A stretch of 6,856 bases of DNA from Bifidobacterium breve. GTDB taxonomy: Bacteria > Actinomycetota > Acidimicrobiia > Acidimicrobiales > Ilumatobacteraceae. Every line of letters starts with the position of its first letter. Within the stretch, counting starts at the first letter, position 1. The notes below the pieces were generated by a model. The model was not told the origin of the DNA, did no database searches, and was given only the letters and a program-made list of their open reading frames with translations. Of the stretch, positions 1 to 6,050 are shown in pieces. The DNA is taken from positions 1 through 6,856 of the forward strand of contig CAMDER010000097.1 in assembly GCA_945896935.1 (NCBI GenBank). The letters run 5' to 3'. The position numbers were made by a program, and so were the translations under genes.

Positions 1-154
1 TCGAACCGTTGCGCACATACAGACCAGACAAACTCTTCGGAATTGAACCGGTCACTCGCAAATTCGTATCGGTGATTTCATTAAAGACCGGCGCATAATT
101 GCCTTTTAAAAACCACGGTGTCTTTTCCGAATCTCGGTCGATCATGTCAGTCAT
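1..154 (-). CDS. Carotenoid oxygenase family protein, N-terminal fragment
   Basis: Only the first 51 codons are in the window; the gene runs off the left edge. The translation from the ATG at 154 includes GNYAPVFNEITDTNLRVTG followed by SIPKSLSGLYVRNGS. This matches the characteristic N-terminus of the carotenoid-cleavage dioxygenase / RPE65 / lignostilbene dioxygenase family (NYAPV...E.T...L.V.G.IP..L.G.Y.RNG). Members are seven-bladed beta-propellers with an Fe(II) held by four His, and they split a C=C bond with O2 to give two carbonyl products. The iron ligands lie outside the window, so activity cannot be judged. A GGGGG ribosome binding site sits 6 bases before the ATG; a second in-frame ATG three codons later (145) is less well placed. 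It is the last visible gene of the leftward operon, 40 bases after the ABM-like gene. Whether it cleaves a carotenoid, an apocarotenoid or a stilbene cannot be told from the N-terminus. Confidence 0.8.
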   Translation of the reverse strand, partial: MTDMIDRDSEKTPWFLKGNYAPVFNEITDTNLRVTGSIPKSLSGLYVRNGS

Positions 155-156
155 GT

Positions 157-170
157 TGTTCCCCCGAACA
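157..170 (-). promoter_or_regulatory. Small hairpin holding the ribosome binding site of the carotenoid oxygenase gene
   Basis: In the mRNA sense the sequence is TGTTC-GGGG-GAACA: a perfect 5-bp stem with a GGGG loop. The ATG follows 2 bases after it. The loop and the first base of the 3' arm form the Shine-Dalgarno stretch GGGGG, so the ribosome binding site is the loop of its own hairpin. The stem is short and may only be chance. A regulatory role is inference. Confidence 0.3.
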
Positions 171-194
171 GTTGATGGATTAGTTATCTTATTA

Positions 195-599
195 TTAGCG
201 AACTTCATTCCACCATGGAGCCACTTGCGCAGCAAATCTTTTGGCATACGACCGAGTTAATTCATCAAGCGAATCGCTTAAATCCTGATTTTCGGTCGGC
301 GGCAATTCGGATCCTCCCTGAATAGGGTCAACCCATTCCAGACGAAGACCAGCCAAAACTGAGCCAAGCAACGGCGAAGCAACTTCGTGATGTTCGCTGG
401 TCTGATGACTGATAAACGCTCGAAAGTCGGTGAAGGCCAAGAGCGTGTAATACGTCTGCGGTTCTGAGCCTCGCCAATACTCATAACGCAACAAGCCAGG
501 CTCATTGCCGTGACTGGCTCCATACAGATCTTTTGAAATCTGCTCGAACTGCGCCTCGCAACCGGGCTTCACCTTGATGTGGGCGAGAATCGTGGCCAT
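195..599 (-). CDS. Antibiotic biosynthesis monooxygenase (ABM)-like protein
   Basis: 134 residues. Residues 2-92 look like one ABM/dimeric alpha-beta-barrel domain: an opening strand ATILAHIKVKPG, then GLLRYEYWRG (36-44), the strand TYYTLLAFTDFRAF and the helix ISHQTSEHHEVASPLL with clustered His (65, 70, 71). This is the usual layout of YgiN-type quinol monooxygenases and related cofactor-free oxygenases, which act as dimers in the cytoplasm; many members have no known substrate. A tail of about 40 residues (95-134) with an amphipathic stretch ending in PWWNEVR goes beyond the roughly 95-residue core. The ATG at 599 has only a weak GGTG 5 bases upstream. It begins 34 bases after the SDR stop, so translation may be coupled. 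The family call is fairly firm; monooxygenase activity is not established, because the same fold also serves isomerases and non-enzymatic proteins. Confidence 0.72.
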   Translation of the reverse strand: MATILAHIKVKPGCEAQFEQISKDLYGASHGNEPGLLRYEYWRGSEPQTYYTLLAFTDFRAFISHQTSEHHEVASPLLGSVLAGLRLEWVDPIQGGSELPPTENQDLSDSLDELTRSYAKRFAAQVAPWWNEVR

Positions 600-633
600 G
601 TCGACACCGTAACAAATCTGCTGATTCTAAAAA

Positions 634-1584
634 TCAGCCGACGAGCTTTTCACTCAGAGCCCACAGTGCTGCAGCCCTTGCTGGGTCAACTGCTCGGGCA
701 GCAACTCCCCCGTCATCCAGTTCGTCATCAGGAACAACGGCACTCACATTGCAATCCTCGCAATACTCGCCGCCACGTCCATCAAGTAAAGCCGATGTCG
801 CCGCCCATACCGAAGTTGCGGCACCTTGCTCTGGCGACTTCCACGCCATTGCAGTGGGTCGTTCAGACAAACGAGTGATTAACGACGTCAATGTTTCTTC
901 AGTCATGTAACGACTGAGTTCGGTATGAATGACACCAGGGTGTACGGCAAAGGCACGAACGCCCTTGTCTCGGTAACGCTTGTCGATTTCGACTGCATGC
1001 AATACGTTGCAGGTCTTGGCAGCCCCGTACGCCAAGAAAGGTTCATAATCTCGACGCTCAAAGTTCACATCATCAAAATCAACGTCACCCATCCGGTGAC
1101 CAGCCGAACTCAACACCACGACACGTGCTGGCGCAGACTCAACAAGTCGCGGCAACAAATCTCGAGCCAGCAAGAAATGTCCGAGGTGATCAACTCCGAA
1201 CTGTTGCTCAAATCCATCAACAGTGTGTCCAAGCGGCGTCGCCATAATTCCGGCATTCAGAATGAGACCATGAAGCGCAACATTGCGTGACATGAACTCG
1301 GCAGAAGCTGCCCGCACTGATTTCAATGAACCCAAGTCAAGAATCAGACTTTCCAACTGTGCATCGGGATGGGCCACTCGAATACCTGCAGCAGCGGTTT
1401 CATTTTTGGCTTGATCGCGGGCAGCCATAACTACGATCGCACCCTTCGCAGCTAATGCACGCGATGTCTCAAGCCCAAGACCACCAGATGCACCCGTCAC
1501 CAAGAAGCGGCGACCAGTGAGGTTGATGCCTCCTAAGACTTCGTCAGTTGTCGAGGTAGCCGAAAATCCACTATTTGTTGTCAT
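634..1584 (-). CDS. Short-chain dehydrogenase/reductase, retinol dehydrogenase-like
   Basis: 316 residues, a complete classical SDR. Visible features in order: the Rossmann glycine motif TGASGGLG (30-37); Arg56 after the second strand (MAARD), which suggests NADP(H); the acidic DL at 83-84; NAG (110-112); the catalytic Ser in VVLSSAGH (about 159-160); the catalytic pair Tyr186/Lys190 in YGAAK; and HPGVIHTEL (215-223) after the active site. The stretch DGFEQQFGVDHLGHFLL and the long region between Ser and Tyr resemble the retinol dehydrogenase / WWOX / protochlorophyllide reductase-like group. It should interconvert an alcohol and a carbonyl on a hydrophobic substrate. The ATG at 1584 has no clear Shine-Dalgarno sequence, but an in-frame stop at 1602-1600 rules out a longer product. 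It lies 56 bases after the VOC gene and 34 bases before the ABM-like gene. A CEDC pair near the C-terminus (275-278) is noticeable; I assign it no function. A role on aldehydes made by the carotenoid oxygenase is inference. Confidence 0.9.
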   Translation of the reverse strand: MTTNSGFSATSTTDEVLGGINLTGRRFLVTGASGGLGLETSRALAAKGAIVVMAARDQAKNETAAAGIRVAHPDAQLESLILDLGSLKSVRAASAEFMSRNVALHGLILNAGIMATPLGHTVDGFEQQFGVDHLGHFLLARDLLPRLVESAPARVVVLSSAGHRMGDVDFDDVNFERRDYEPFLAYGAAKTCNVLHAVEIDKRYRDKGVRAFAVHPGVIHTELSRYMTEETLTSLITRLSERPTAMAWKSPEQGAATSVWAATSALLDGRGGEYCEDCNVSAVVPDDELDDGGVAARAVDPARAAALWALSEKLVG

Positions 1585-1640
1585 GACCGAAGCGTACGTT
1601 TAGTGCAATCATGCCAACGAGACGAGAACACACTCAACAC

Positions 1641-2114
1641 TTAGCCGAGTGGTCCTCCAGCAAACCAACGATCAAACATCGGCTTGATTGCGCTCCATAC
1701 CAATTCGACAATTAAGCCACTCGGCGGCTGCACATACGTAAACGCCCCATAGCCCTTATCGGGCGATGCTTGGGCCATCGCCAACGTCCAACCTTGAGCA
1801 ACAAGTGCTTCGGTTTCGCCCTTGACATCATCGCTCCACACCCCAACATGATGGATCCCTGGATGTGTACGGCCATCCCAAATTGAACCCGGGGCACCTT
1901 CTAGCAGTTCAATGTGTTGGGGACCTTCGGCAGAGTACGTGAACTTCAAAGGAATGGTTTGCTCGCCACCGCCAGGAGTCCACACATTCTGTTCGCGCTC
2001 TTGAGGCTCACACCAGGTGACGCTTAACGAATCACCGAGTTCTTTCATGGCGAGTTCAAGATTCGGAACTCGAATCCCTTGGTGATAGCAACGGGTGTAA
2101 TCAACTGTTCCCAT
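1641..2114 (-). CDS. Glyoxalase/bleomycin-resistance (VOC) superfamily protein
   Basis: 157 residues, about the size of one VOC protein made of two beta-alpha-beta-beta-beta modules. The four expected metal ligands can be placed: His11 (YHQGIRV), Glu69 (HIEL), His88 or His89 (GIHHVGVW) and Glu137 (LIVELV). This is the two-His two-Glu pattern of glyoxalase I and methylmalonyl-CoA epimerase, so a metal-dependent enzyme is likely rather than a binding protein. Which chemistry it performs (epimerase, isomerase, lyase or dioxygenase) cannot be read from the sequence. Its position directly after an acyl-CoA synthetase and near a thiolase makes a CoA-ester epimerase or isomerase attractive, but this is inference. 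The ATG at 2114 is preceded by a modest AAGAAG 5 bases upstream. The gene starts 53 bases after the synthetase stop. Confidence 0.82.
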   Translation of the reverse strand: MGTVDYTRCYHQGIRVPNLELAMKELGDSLSVTWCEPQEREQNVWTPGGGEQTIPLKFTYSAEGPQHIELLEGAPGSIWDGRTHPGIHHVGVWSDDVKGETEALVAQGWTLAMAQASPDKGYGAFTYVQPPSGLIVELVWSAIKPMFDRWFAGGPLG

Positions 2115-2167
2115 GACGACTTCTTTCGCTGTGTAATTCGGCCAAAAAGTAACTTGAATACTGCCGC

Positions 2168-3745
2168 TTAGATGCGACGTTGGTGACCTTCCCAGTACGG
2201 AGCCCGTAATGGTTGCTTTTGAATCTTGCCGGTTCCGGTACGCGGAATGTGTTGCACAAATTCGACCGAACGTGGGGCTTTGTACCCGGCAAGCAATTCA
2301 CGACAGTGGGCAATGATTGATTGGGCGACCTCCGCACTGGCAGTCACGCCTTCAGCAACTTGCACGAGAGCTTTCACACTCTCGCCAAAATCTTCATCGG
2401 GAACTCCGATAACCGCCACATCTTCAACTGCGGGGTGCGCCGCAATCACGCCCTCAATCTCGGCCGGATAGATGTTCACCCCACCAGAAATAATCATGTC
2501 AATCTTGCGGTCTGATAACCACAGATAACCATCGGAATCGATATAGCCAACATCACCAGTGGTAAAGACACCAGGCTCGAGATGCGAATCACGCGTCTTG
2601 GCTTCATCGTTGTGGTACGAGAAGTCGGTGCCCATCTTATTTTTGAAATACAACGTTCCCTCTTGACCCTGAGCAACTCGCTGGCTCTCATCGTTCACCA
2701 CGATGACTTCAACAGAGTCGAGTGGCTTACCGACGCTGCCACCTTTGGCCAACCATTCAGTCGAAGAAACAGTCGAGATAATTGATCCTTCAGTACTTCC
2801 GTAATATTCGGTGATCTTCGGGCCCCACCATGCAATGAGTCCCCGCTTGACAGCCGGCGGACACGGAGCCGCGCCATGCCACACAGTTGTCAATGATGCT
2901 CCCGAAAATTCGTTCTTCACTTCAGCAGGCAAATCCAATAGCCGCTTCATTTGCGTTGGCACAAGATGCACATTTGTACATGAGTACTGATCAATCATCT
3001 GCAACATTGCGGCCGAGTCATATTTGTGTTGCATGACTGTTGTCGATCCACCGATCATCGGGAAGAACGAGAAGGCCCATTGAGCCGAGTGGTAAAACGG
3101 TCCACACAACATGGTTCGACCAGGGATTGGCAAGAAGTTTGAAAAGCCCGCGGCAATGAATTTCATGATGTCGGGAGTCATGGCCATACCGCCCGACAAC
3201 GCACCACGAACGCCCTTGGGACGACCGGTGGTACCTGATGTGTAGAACATCGGGCCGCCGAGCATTTGATCGGAAGGCTCGTCAGCACTTGTTTGCGACA
3301 GCACCGTTTCAAAATCAACAAAACGCGAATCACTGCGAACTGCAGCGTCACTAGTAGTGCCGATACCTACAACGAGAGAAAGGCCCTTTGCTCGATCGTC
3401 TATGAGCGAAGCCGAAACAGTCGTATCAAATCGTTGATCAACAATGATCGCCTTTGCTTCCGCGTCGGCATAGACATAGGCAAGTTCATCGGCAACCCAG
3501 TGCCAGTTGACCGGAACATACGTCCAACCACCGTGAGCACAAGCCATGGCTATTTCAAACCATTCGCATTGATTGCCGGCAATGACCGCGATCGTGTCGC
3601 CAGTGACAAGTCCATGCGAACGAAGACCATTCACCAATCGATTCACTCGCTCATCAAGTTCGGCCCACGTAACGCTGTGCGTTTCATCGACAAGAGCTAT
3701 TTCGCTCCCACGATCAGCAAGATGTGCTTGTGTCAGTACAGCCAT
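2168..3745 (-). CDS. AMP-forming acyl-CoA synthetase (FadD-like)
   Basis: 525 residues, normal for the ANL (AMP-binding) family and apparently intact. Visible motifs: P-loop YTSGTTGRPKG (168-178); YYGSTEG (314-320), which contacts the adenylate; TGD (396-398); the hinge region with SDRKIDMIISGG (411-422) and NIYPAEIE (424-431); and PRTGTGK (501-507) with the C-terminal catalytic Lys507. It should convert a carboxylic acid, ATP and CoA to acyl-CoA, AMP and PPi in the cytoplasm; the chain type cannot be read from the sequence. The ATG at 3745 has a strong AGGAGA 7 bases upstream. It follows the thiolase homologue by 39 bases and precedes the VOC gene by 53, so it belongs to the same operon and probably provides the CoA ester for it. 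A long-chain fatty acid, a steroid or terpenoid side-chain acid, or an aromatic acid are all possible substrates. Confidence 0.95.
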   Translation of the reverse strand: MAVLTQAHLADRGSEIALVDETHSVTWAELDERVNRLVNGLRSHGLVTGDTIAVIAGNQCEWFEIAMACAHGGWTYVPVNWHWVADELAYVYADAEAKAIIVDQRFDTTVSASLIDDRAKGLSLVVGIGTTSDAAVRSDSRFVDFETVLSQTSADEPSDQMLGGPMFYTSGTTGRPKGVRGALSGGMAMTPDIMKFIAAGFSNFLPIPGRTMLCGPFYHSAQWAFSFFPMIGGSTTVMQHKYDSAAMLQMIDQYSCTNVHLVPTQMKRLLDLPAEVKNEFSGASLTTVWHGAAPCPPAVKRGLIAWWGPKITEYYGSTEGSIISTVSSTEWLAKGGSVGKPLDSVEVIVVNDESQRVAQGQEGTLYFKNKMGTDFSYHNDEAKTRDSHLEPGVFTTGDVGYIDSDGYLWLSDRKIDMIISGGVNIYPAEIEGVIAAHPAVEDVAVIGVPDEDFGESVKALVQVAEGVTASAEVAQSIIAHCRELLAGYKAPRSVEFVQHIPRTGTGKIQKQPLRAPYWEGHQRRI

Positions 3746-3784
3746 ATCTGTTTCTCCTGTCGCGACGTCAGATTTTGTGTTGCC

Positions 3785-4933
3785 TCAACGCGACAAGATG
3801 GTGACGCCCGAAATGCCGGGGGCGCCATACACATGCGTGTACGCAACCTTCGGATCATTGGGCACCTGACGAGCACCAGCTTGACCACGAAGCTGCAGAA
3901 CGTTTTCGTACACCTGACGCAAACCAGATGCACCAATCGGCTCGCCGTTCGCCAAGCAACCACCATCGGTGTTCACCGGGAACTTGCCACCGATCTCGGT
4001 GTCGCCAGCCTGAATCATGAACTCTTGTTCACCGTGTTCACAGAATCCGTTTTCGGCCATATGCATCACTTCGGCACCAGCCTCGGTATCTTGCAACTGG
4101 GCAATGTCGATGTCTTCTGGTCCGATGCCAGCCATTTCGAAAGCGGCCTTCGACGAATCAACAGTCGGTCCCGCGTTGTGCTCGAGAGCAATTGACGGTG
4201 CCAACACTTCGAAACTTCCGAAGCGACGGCTACGCACAACTGCAGCATCCAAGAATATCGGCTTGTCGGTGTACAGGTGAGCCTTATCAGCGCGAGCCAA
4301 GATGAGAGCAACGCCGCCTTCACCAGGCGAACAGAACATGTATTGCGTCAATGGGTACGACAACATCAATGAGTCAAGAGCTTCTTGTTCGGAGATGGGC
4401 TTACGACGCCATGCCATCGGGTTCATTGAGCCATTACGGAAAGCCTTTTCGGAAACTTTGCCCAAAGTGCTATGCGAGATGCCGTATTCGTGCATGTAAC
4501 GGTTGATCTTCATTCCGAAGAACTGCGTGGTTAAGGCCAAACCAGATGCGCCATACCAGTTGCCAAGTCCAGCACCGCGAGTATCGACTCGGAATGCTCC
4601 CCGCTCGTGCTTGTCGAAGCCAATCGCGATACCAAGATCAAAAACACCAGAACGAATGGTGTTGTACGCCGAGAACAACGCTGAACCACCCGTGGCACAA
4701 CCGTTAGCAACGTTGATGAACTGCAGACCAGTCAAACCAAGTTGCGACACCATCGTGTCCGCAGCTCCGGCAGCGGCCGAGCCTCCGAAAGCGAATTGGA
4801 CATCTTCCCATTTCACTCCGGCATCAGCGCAGGCACGACGAACAGCGATGACGCCTTGTTCCATACCCGACACACCTTCGGTGCGACCGAATTCGTGCAT
4901 TCCAATTCCGACGATGGCGACTTCAGTACTCAT
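3785..4933 (-). CDS. SCP2-type thiolase homologue (lipid-transfer protein family)
   Basis: 382 residues, typical of the SCP2/lipid-transfer-type thiolase group, with no fused SCP2 domain. The N-terminal strand is VAIVGIGMHEFGRTEG. The nucleophile motif NVANGCATGGSAL places the catalytic Cys at 79. Near the C-terminus, NTDGGCLANGEPIGASG (321-337) corresponds to the thiolase GHP motif with Glu331 in place of His. QDTE (281-284) stands where related SCP-x thiolases have HDCF, and VYGAPG (368-373) stands where classical thiolases have CxGxG. The acyl-enzyme Cys is therefore kept, but the usual acid/base His and second Cys are not. Ltp2-type family members paired with DUF35 proteins are known to act as retro-aldolases in steroid side-chain breakdown. 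The adjacent DUF35 gene, 35 bases upstream, supports a similar complex here. The ATG at 4933 has AGGGAG 6 bases upstream. The family is certain; thiolase, aldolase or another activity is open. Confidence 0.9.
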   Translation of the reverse strand: MSTEVAIVGIGMHEFGRTEGVSGMEQGVIAVRRACADAGVKWEDVQFAFGGSAAAGAADTMVSQLGLTGLQFINVANGCATGGSALFSAYNTIRSGVFDLGIAIGFDKHERGAFRVDTRGAGLGNWYGASGLALTTQFFGMKINRYMHEYGISHSTLGKVSEKAFRNGSMNPMAWRRKPISEQEALDSLMLSYPLTQYMFCSPGEGGVALILARADKAHLYTDKPIFLDAAVVRSRRFGSFEVLAPSIALEHNAGPTVDSSKAAFEMAGIGPEDIDIAQLQDTEAGAEVMHMAENGFCEHGEQEFMIQAGDTEIGGKFPVNTDGGCLANGEPIGASGLRQVYENVLQLRGQAGARQVPNDPKVAYTHVYGAPGISGVTILSR

Positions 4934-4968
4934 TGTTTTCTCCCTGGCTCAGTAACCGATAAAAATTC

Positions 4969-5394
4969 TCACGCCACCGGCGCGAATGCGAATGTGACAA
5001 CTTCATTTCCTGAGGCATCGGTCGATAGTGGAACGATGACCATTTCCATTTCCATACCAATCTTCAATTTCTCCGGGTCGGCTTCGGTGAGACGAGCTTC
5101 AACCTTGATCTGACCGGGCAATTCGACGTAGCCCACTCCGAATGCCTTGAAGGTCTTCGGATCGACATCGCCGGCGTATGGGGGTGCTTTTGGCGGGAAA
5201 CCTTGAACGGTCCAGGTCCATAAGGTGCCGCGACGACCCAGCAATACCTGCTCGGTCTTTTCACCAGTGCACTTCGGGCAACCCGACTGCACTGGGAACA
5301 TGTGATTTCCGCACGCCACGCAGCGGCTACCAATCAGTTGGGGCGTCTCTGAAGGCCAGGTGAAGACACCTTCAGTCACTGGAACTTGAGCCAT
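4969..5394 (-). CDS. DUF35 zinc-ribbon/OB-fold protein, likely partner of the thiolase homologue
   Basis: 141 residues from the ATG at 5394. The N-terminal part contains a rubredoxin-like zinc ribbon with Cys25-x2-Cys28 (SRCVACG) and Cys39-x2-Cys42 (SGCPKCTG). A beta-rich OB-fold domain follows from about residue 50 to the end, including GTLWTWTVQGFPPKAPPY and FGVGYVELPGQIKVEARL. This is the standard two-part layout of the family. Such proteins bind tightly to SCP2-type thiolases and aldolases (for example the DUF35 domain of ChsH2 with Ltp2) and to acetoacetyl-CoA thiolase/HMG-CoA synthase in archaea, where they bridge or hold CoA substrates. I chose 5394 over an ATG at 5445 because AGGGGA lies just upstream of 5394 and the conserved domain begins soon after it. 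It is the first gene of the leftward operon. The stop is 35 bases before the thiolase start, consistent with co-production of a complex. Confidence 0.9.
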   Translation of the reverse strand: MAQVPVTEGVFTWPSETPQLIGSRCVACGNHMFPVQSGCPKCTGEKTEQVLLGRRGTLWTWTVQGFPPKAPPYAGDVDPKTFKAFGVGYVELPGQIKVEARLTEADPEKLKIGMEMEMVIVPLSTDASGNEVVTFAFAPVA

Positions 5395-5398
5395 GATT

Positions 5399-5404
5399 TC
5401 CCCT
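5399..5404 (-). promoter_or_regulatory. Ribosome binding site that decides the DUF35 gene start
   Basis: AGGGGA ends 4 bases before the ATG at 5394. The wider leader AAGGGGAAATCATG is identical to the one before the kinase gene at 6051 on the other strand. If translation began at 5445, this strong site would lie inside the reading frame with no purpose. Confidence 0.7.
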
Positions 5405-5497
5405 TTATCAACGAAAACGAACGACTGCTTTCGCAACCTCGTCAAACCTTAGTTCTGACCTTAGCCAAGAAACTTACCCGACGATTAATTAACTCAC

Positions 5498-5501
5498 GAG
5501 G
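5498..5501 (+). promoter_or_regulatory. Ribosome binding site supporting a TTG start
   Basis: GAGG is 8 bases before the TTG at 5510. The next possible start, GTG at 5519, would be 17 bases away, too far for this site. The site therefore favours TTG as the start codon of the SnoaL-like gene. Confidence 0.5.
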
Positions 5502-5509
5502 CACTACCC

Positions 5510-6028
5510 TTGAGCCCTGTGACGACTCCCGAGCAAGTCTTTGGCCCACTTTCCCCCGTCGAAGCCTTAACGGCTGTGGCGGCGATCCAAAAATGCCTGA
5601 TCGACTATTGCCACGGTATCGATCGGTGCGATGCCGACCTTGTGTCCTCGGTGTATCACCCCGACGCCACTGACGACCACGGCAGTTTCGTTGGGCTTGC
5701 GACAGAATTTGCGATTCACGCCACCAAAAAGCTCCGCGAGTACGCGATTGCTACCACCCACTTTTGTGGATTACCGAGCATTACCTTCGAATCACCCACC
5801 ATCGCCCACGTTGAAACCCAAGTGTTGGCCTGGCACCGAGTCTGCGAGTCAGGTGGTCCCCGTGAATTTCTCGAACAATTTTGTGGGCGGTACTTTGATC
5901 GCTTTGAATGTCGTAATGGTGATTGGCGAATTGCCCATCGCGCGTTAACTCACGATTGGGATCACAAAGAATTCGTTGACCCTGCTTTTAGCAACGGGAG
6001 ATTCACACCGTCACCACGATCTCAGTAA
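5510..6028 (+). CDS. SnoaL-like (NTF2-fold) domain protein
   Basis: 172 residues if translation starts at TTG 5510, 169 if at GTG 5519. The sequence has the hallmark of the SnoaL_4/NTF2-like group: an N-terminal helix LIDYCHGIDRCDADLVSSVY (30-49), then HPDATDDHGSFVG (50-62), the strand THFCGLPSITFES (83-95), the strand AHVETQVLAWHRV and a C-terminal strand pair GRYFDRFECRNGDWRIAHRA. The cone-shaped fold encloses a hydrophobic pocket. Characterised relatives are cyclases, dehydratases and isomerases of polyketides, steroids or terpenoids, but many are unassigned. Conserved Asp/His residues around 52-57 and 84 could line an active site; this is inference. There is no signal peptide, so a cytoplasmic protein is expected. 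It is the first gene of the rightward unit, and the kinase gene starts 22 bases after its stop, so the two are almost surely co-transcribed. Its position suggests it handles an intermediate of the same pathway as the divergent operon. Confidence 0.8.
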   Translation: MSPVTTPEQVFGPLSPVEALTAVAAIQKCLIDYCHGIDRCDADLVSSVYHPDATDDHGSFVGLATEFAIHATKKLREYAIATTHFCGLPSITFESPTIAHVETQVLAWHRVCESGGPREFLEQFCGRYFDRFECRNGDWRIAHRALTHDWDHKEFVDPAFSNGRFTPSPRSQ

Positions 6029-6050
6029 CGAAACTCATTAAGGGGAAATC

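Larger units (their letters stand above)
5395..5509. promoter_or_regulatory. Divergent intergenic region with the promoters of both units
   Basis: These 115 bases separate the two divergent units and are the longest non-coding stretch in the window, so both transcripts probably start here. I cannot assign a convincing -35/-10 pair on either strand. The minus strand has a TTGACG (5444-5439) that could be a -35 element, without a good -10 at the right distance. An AT-rich palindrome TTAATTAA lies at 5485-5492. ACCTTAG occurs twice in direct orientation, at 5446-5452 and 5458-5464, a 12-base period that would place both on nearly the same helix face. No regulator gene is in the window. Promoter function is inferred from gene layout, not from recognised elements. 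Confidence 0.5.

Noticed and set aside
155..194. Transcription terminator between the ABM-like and carotenoid oxygenase genes
   Set aside because: The only hairpin has a 5-bp stem, is not followed by a T-run in the direction of transcription, and contains the next gene's ribosome binding site.
2101..2337. Minus-strand open frame of 78 codons overlapping the end of the synthetase gene
   Set aside because: It is out of frame with the synthetase C-terminus, which carries the essential Lys motif PRTGTGK, and shows no domain of its own.
3757..3771. Imperfect palindrome CTGTCGCGACGTCAG before the synthetase gene
   Set aside because: The two arms match only in part (CTGnCG and CGnCAG), it overlaps the ribosome binding site, and it lies in an operon-internal gap where an operator is not needed.
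3266..4195. Open reading frame of 309 codons on the plus strand
   Set aside because: It lies antisense to the acyl-CoA synthetase and the thiolase homologue and spans the gap between them. Its translation shows no recognisable domain, while both minus-strand genes have complete catalytic motifs. It is a frame shadow.
4503..5113. Two overlapping plus-strand open frames of 123 and 150 codons
   Set aside because: They are antisense to the thiolase homologue and DUF35 genes, have no family features, and overlap each other in different frames.
5395..5445. Longer start for the DUF35 protein at 5445, adding 17 residues
   Set aside because: The added residues do not resemble the family, the extension would contain the strong AGGGGA site that fits the ATG at 5394, and it would take up part of the shared promoter region.
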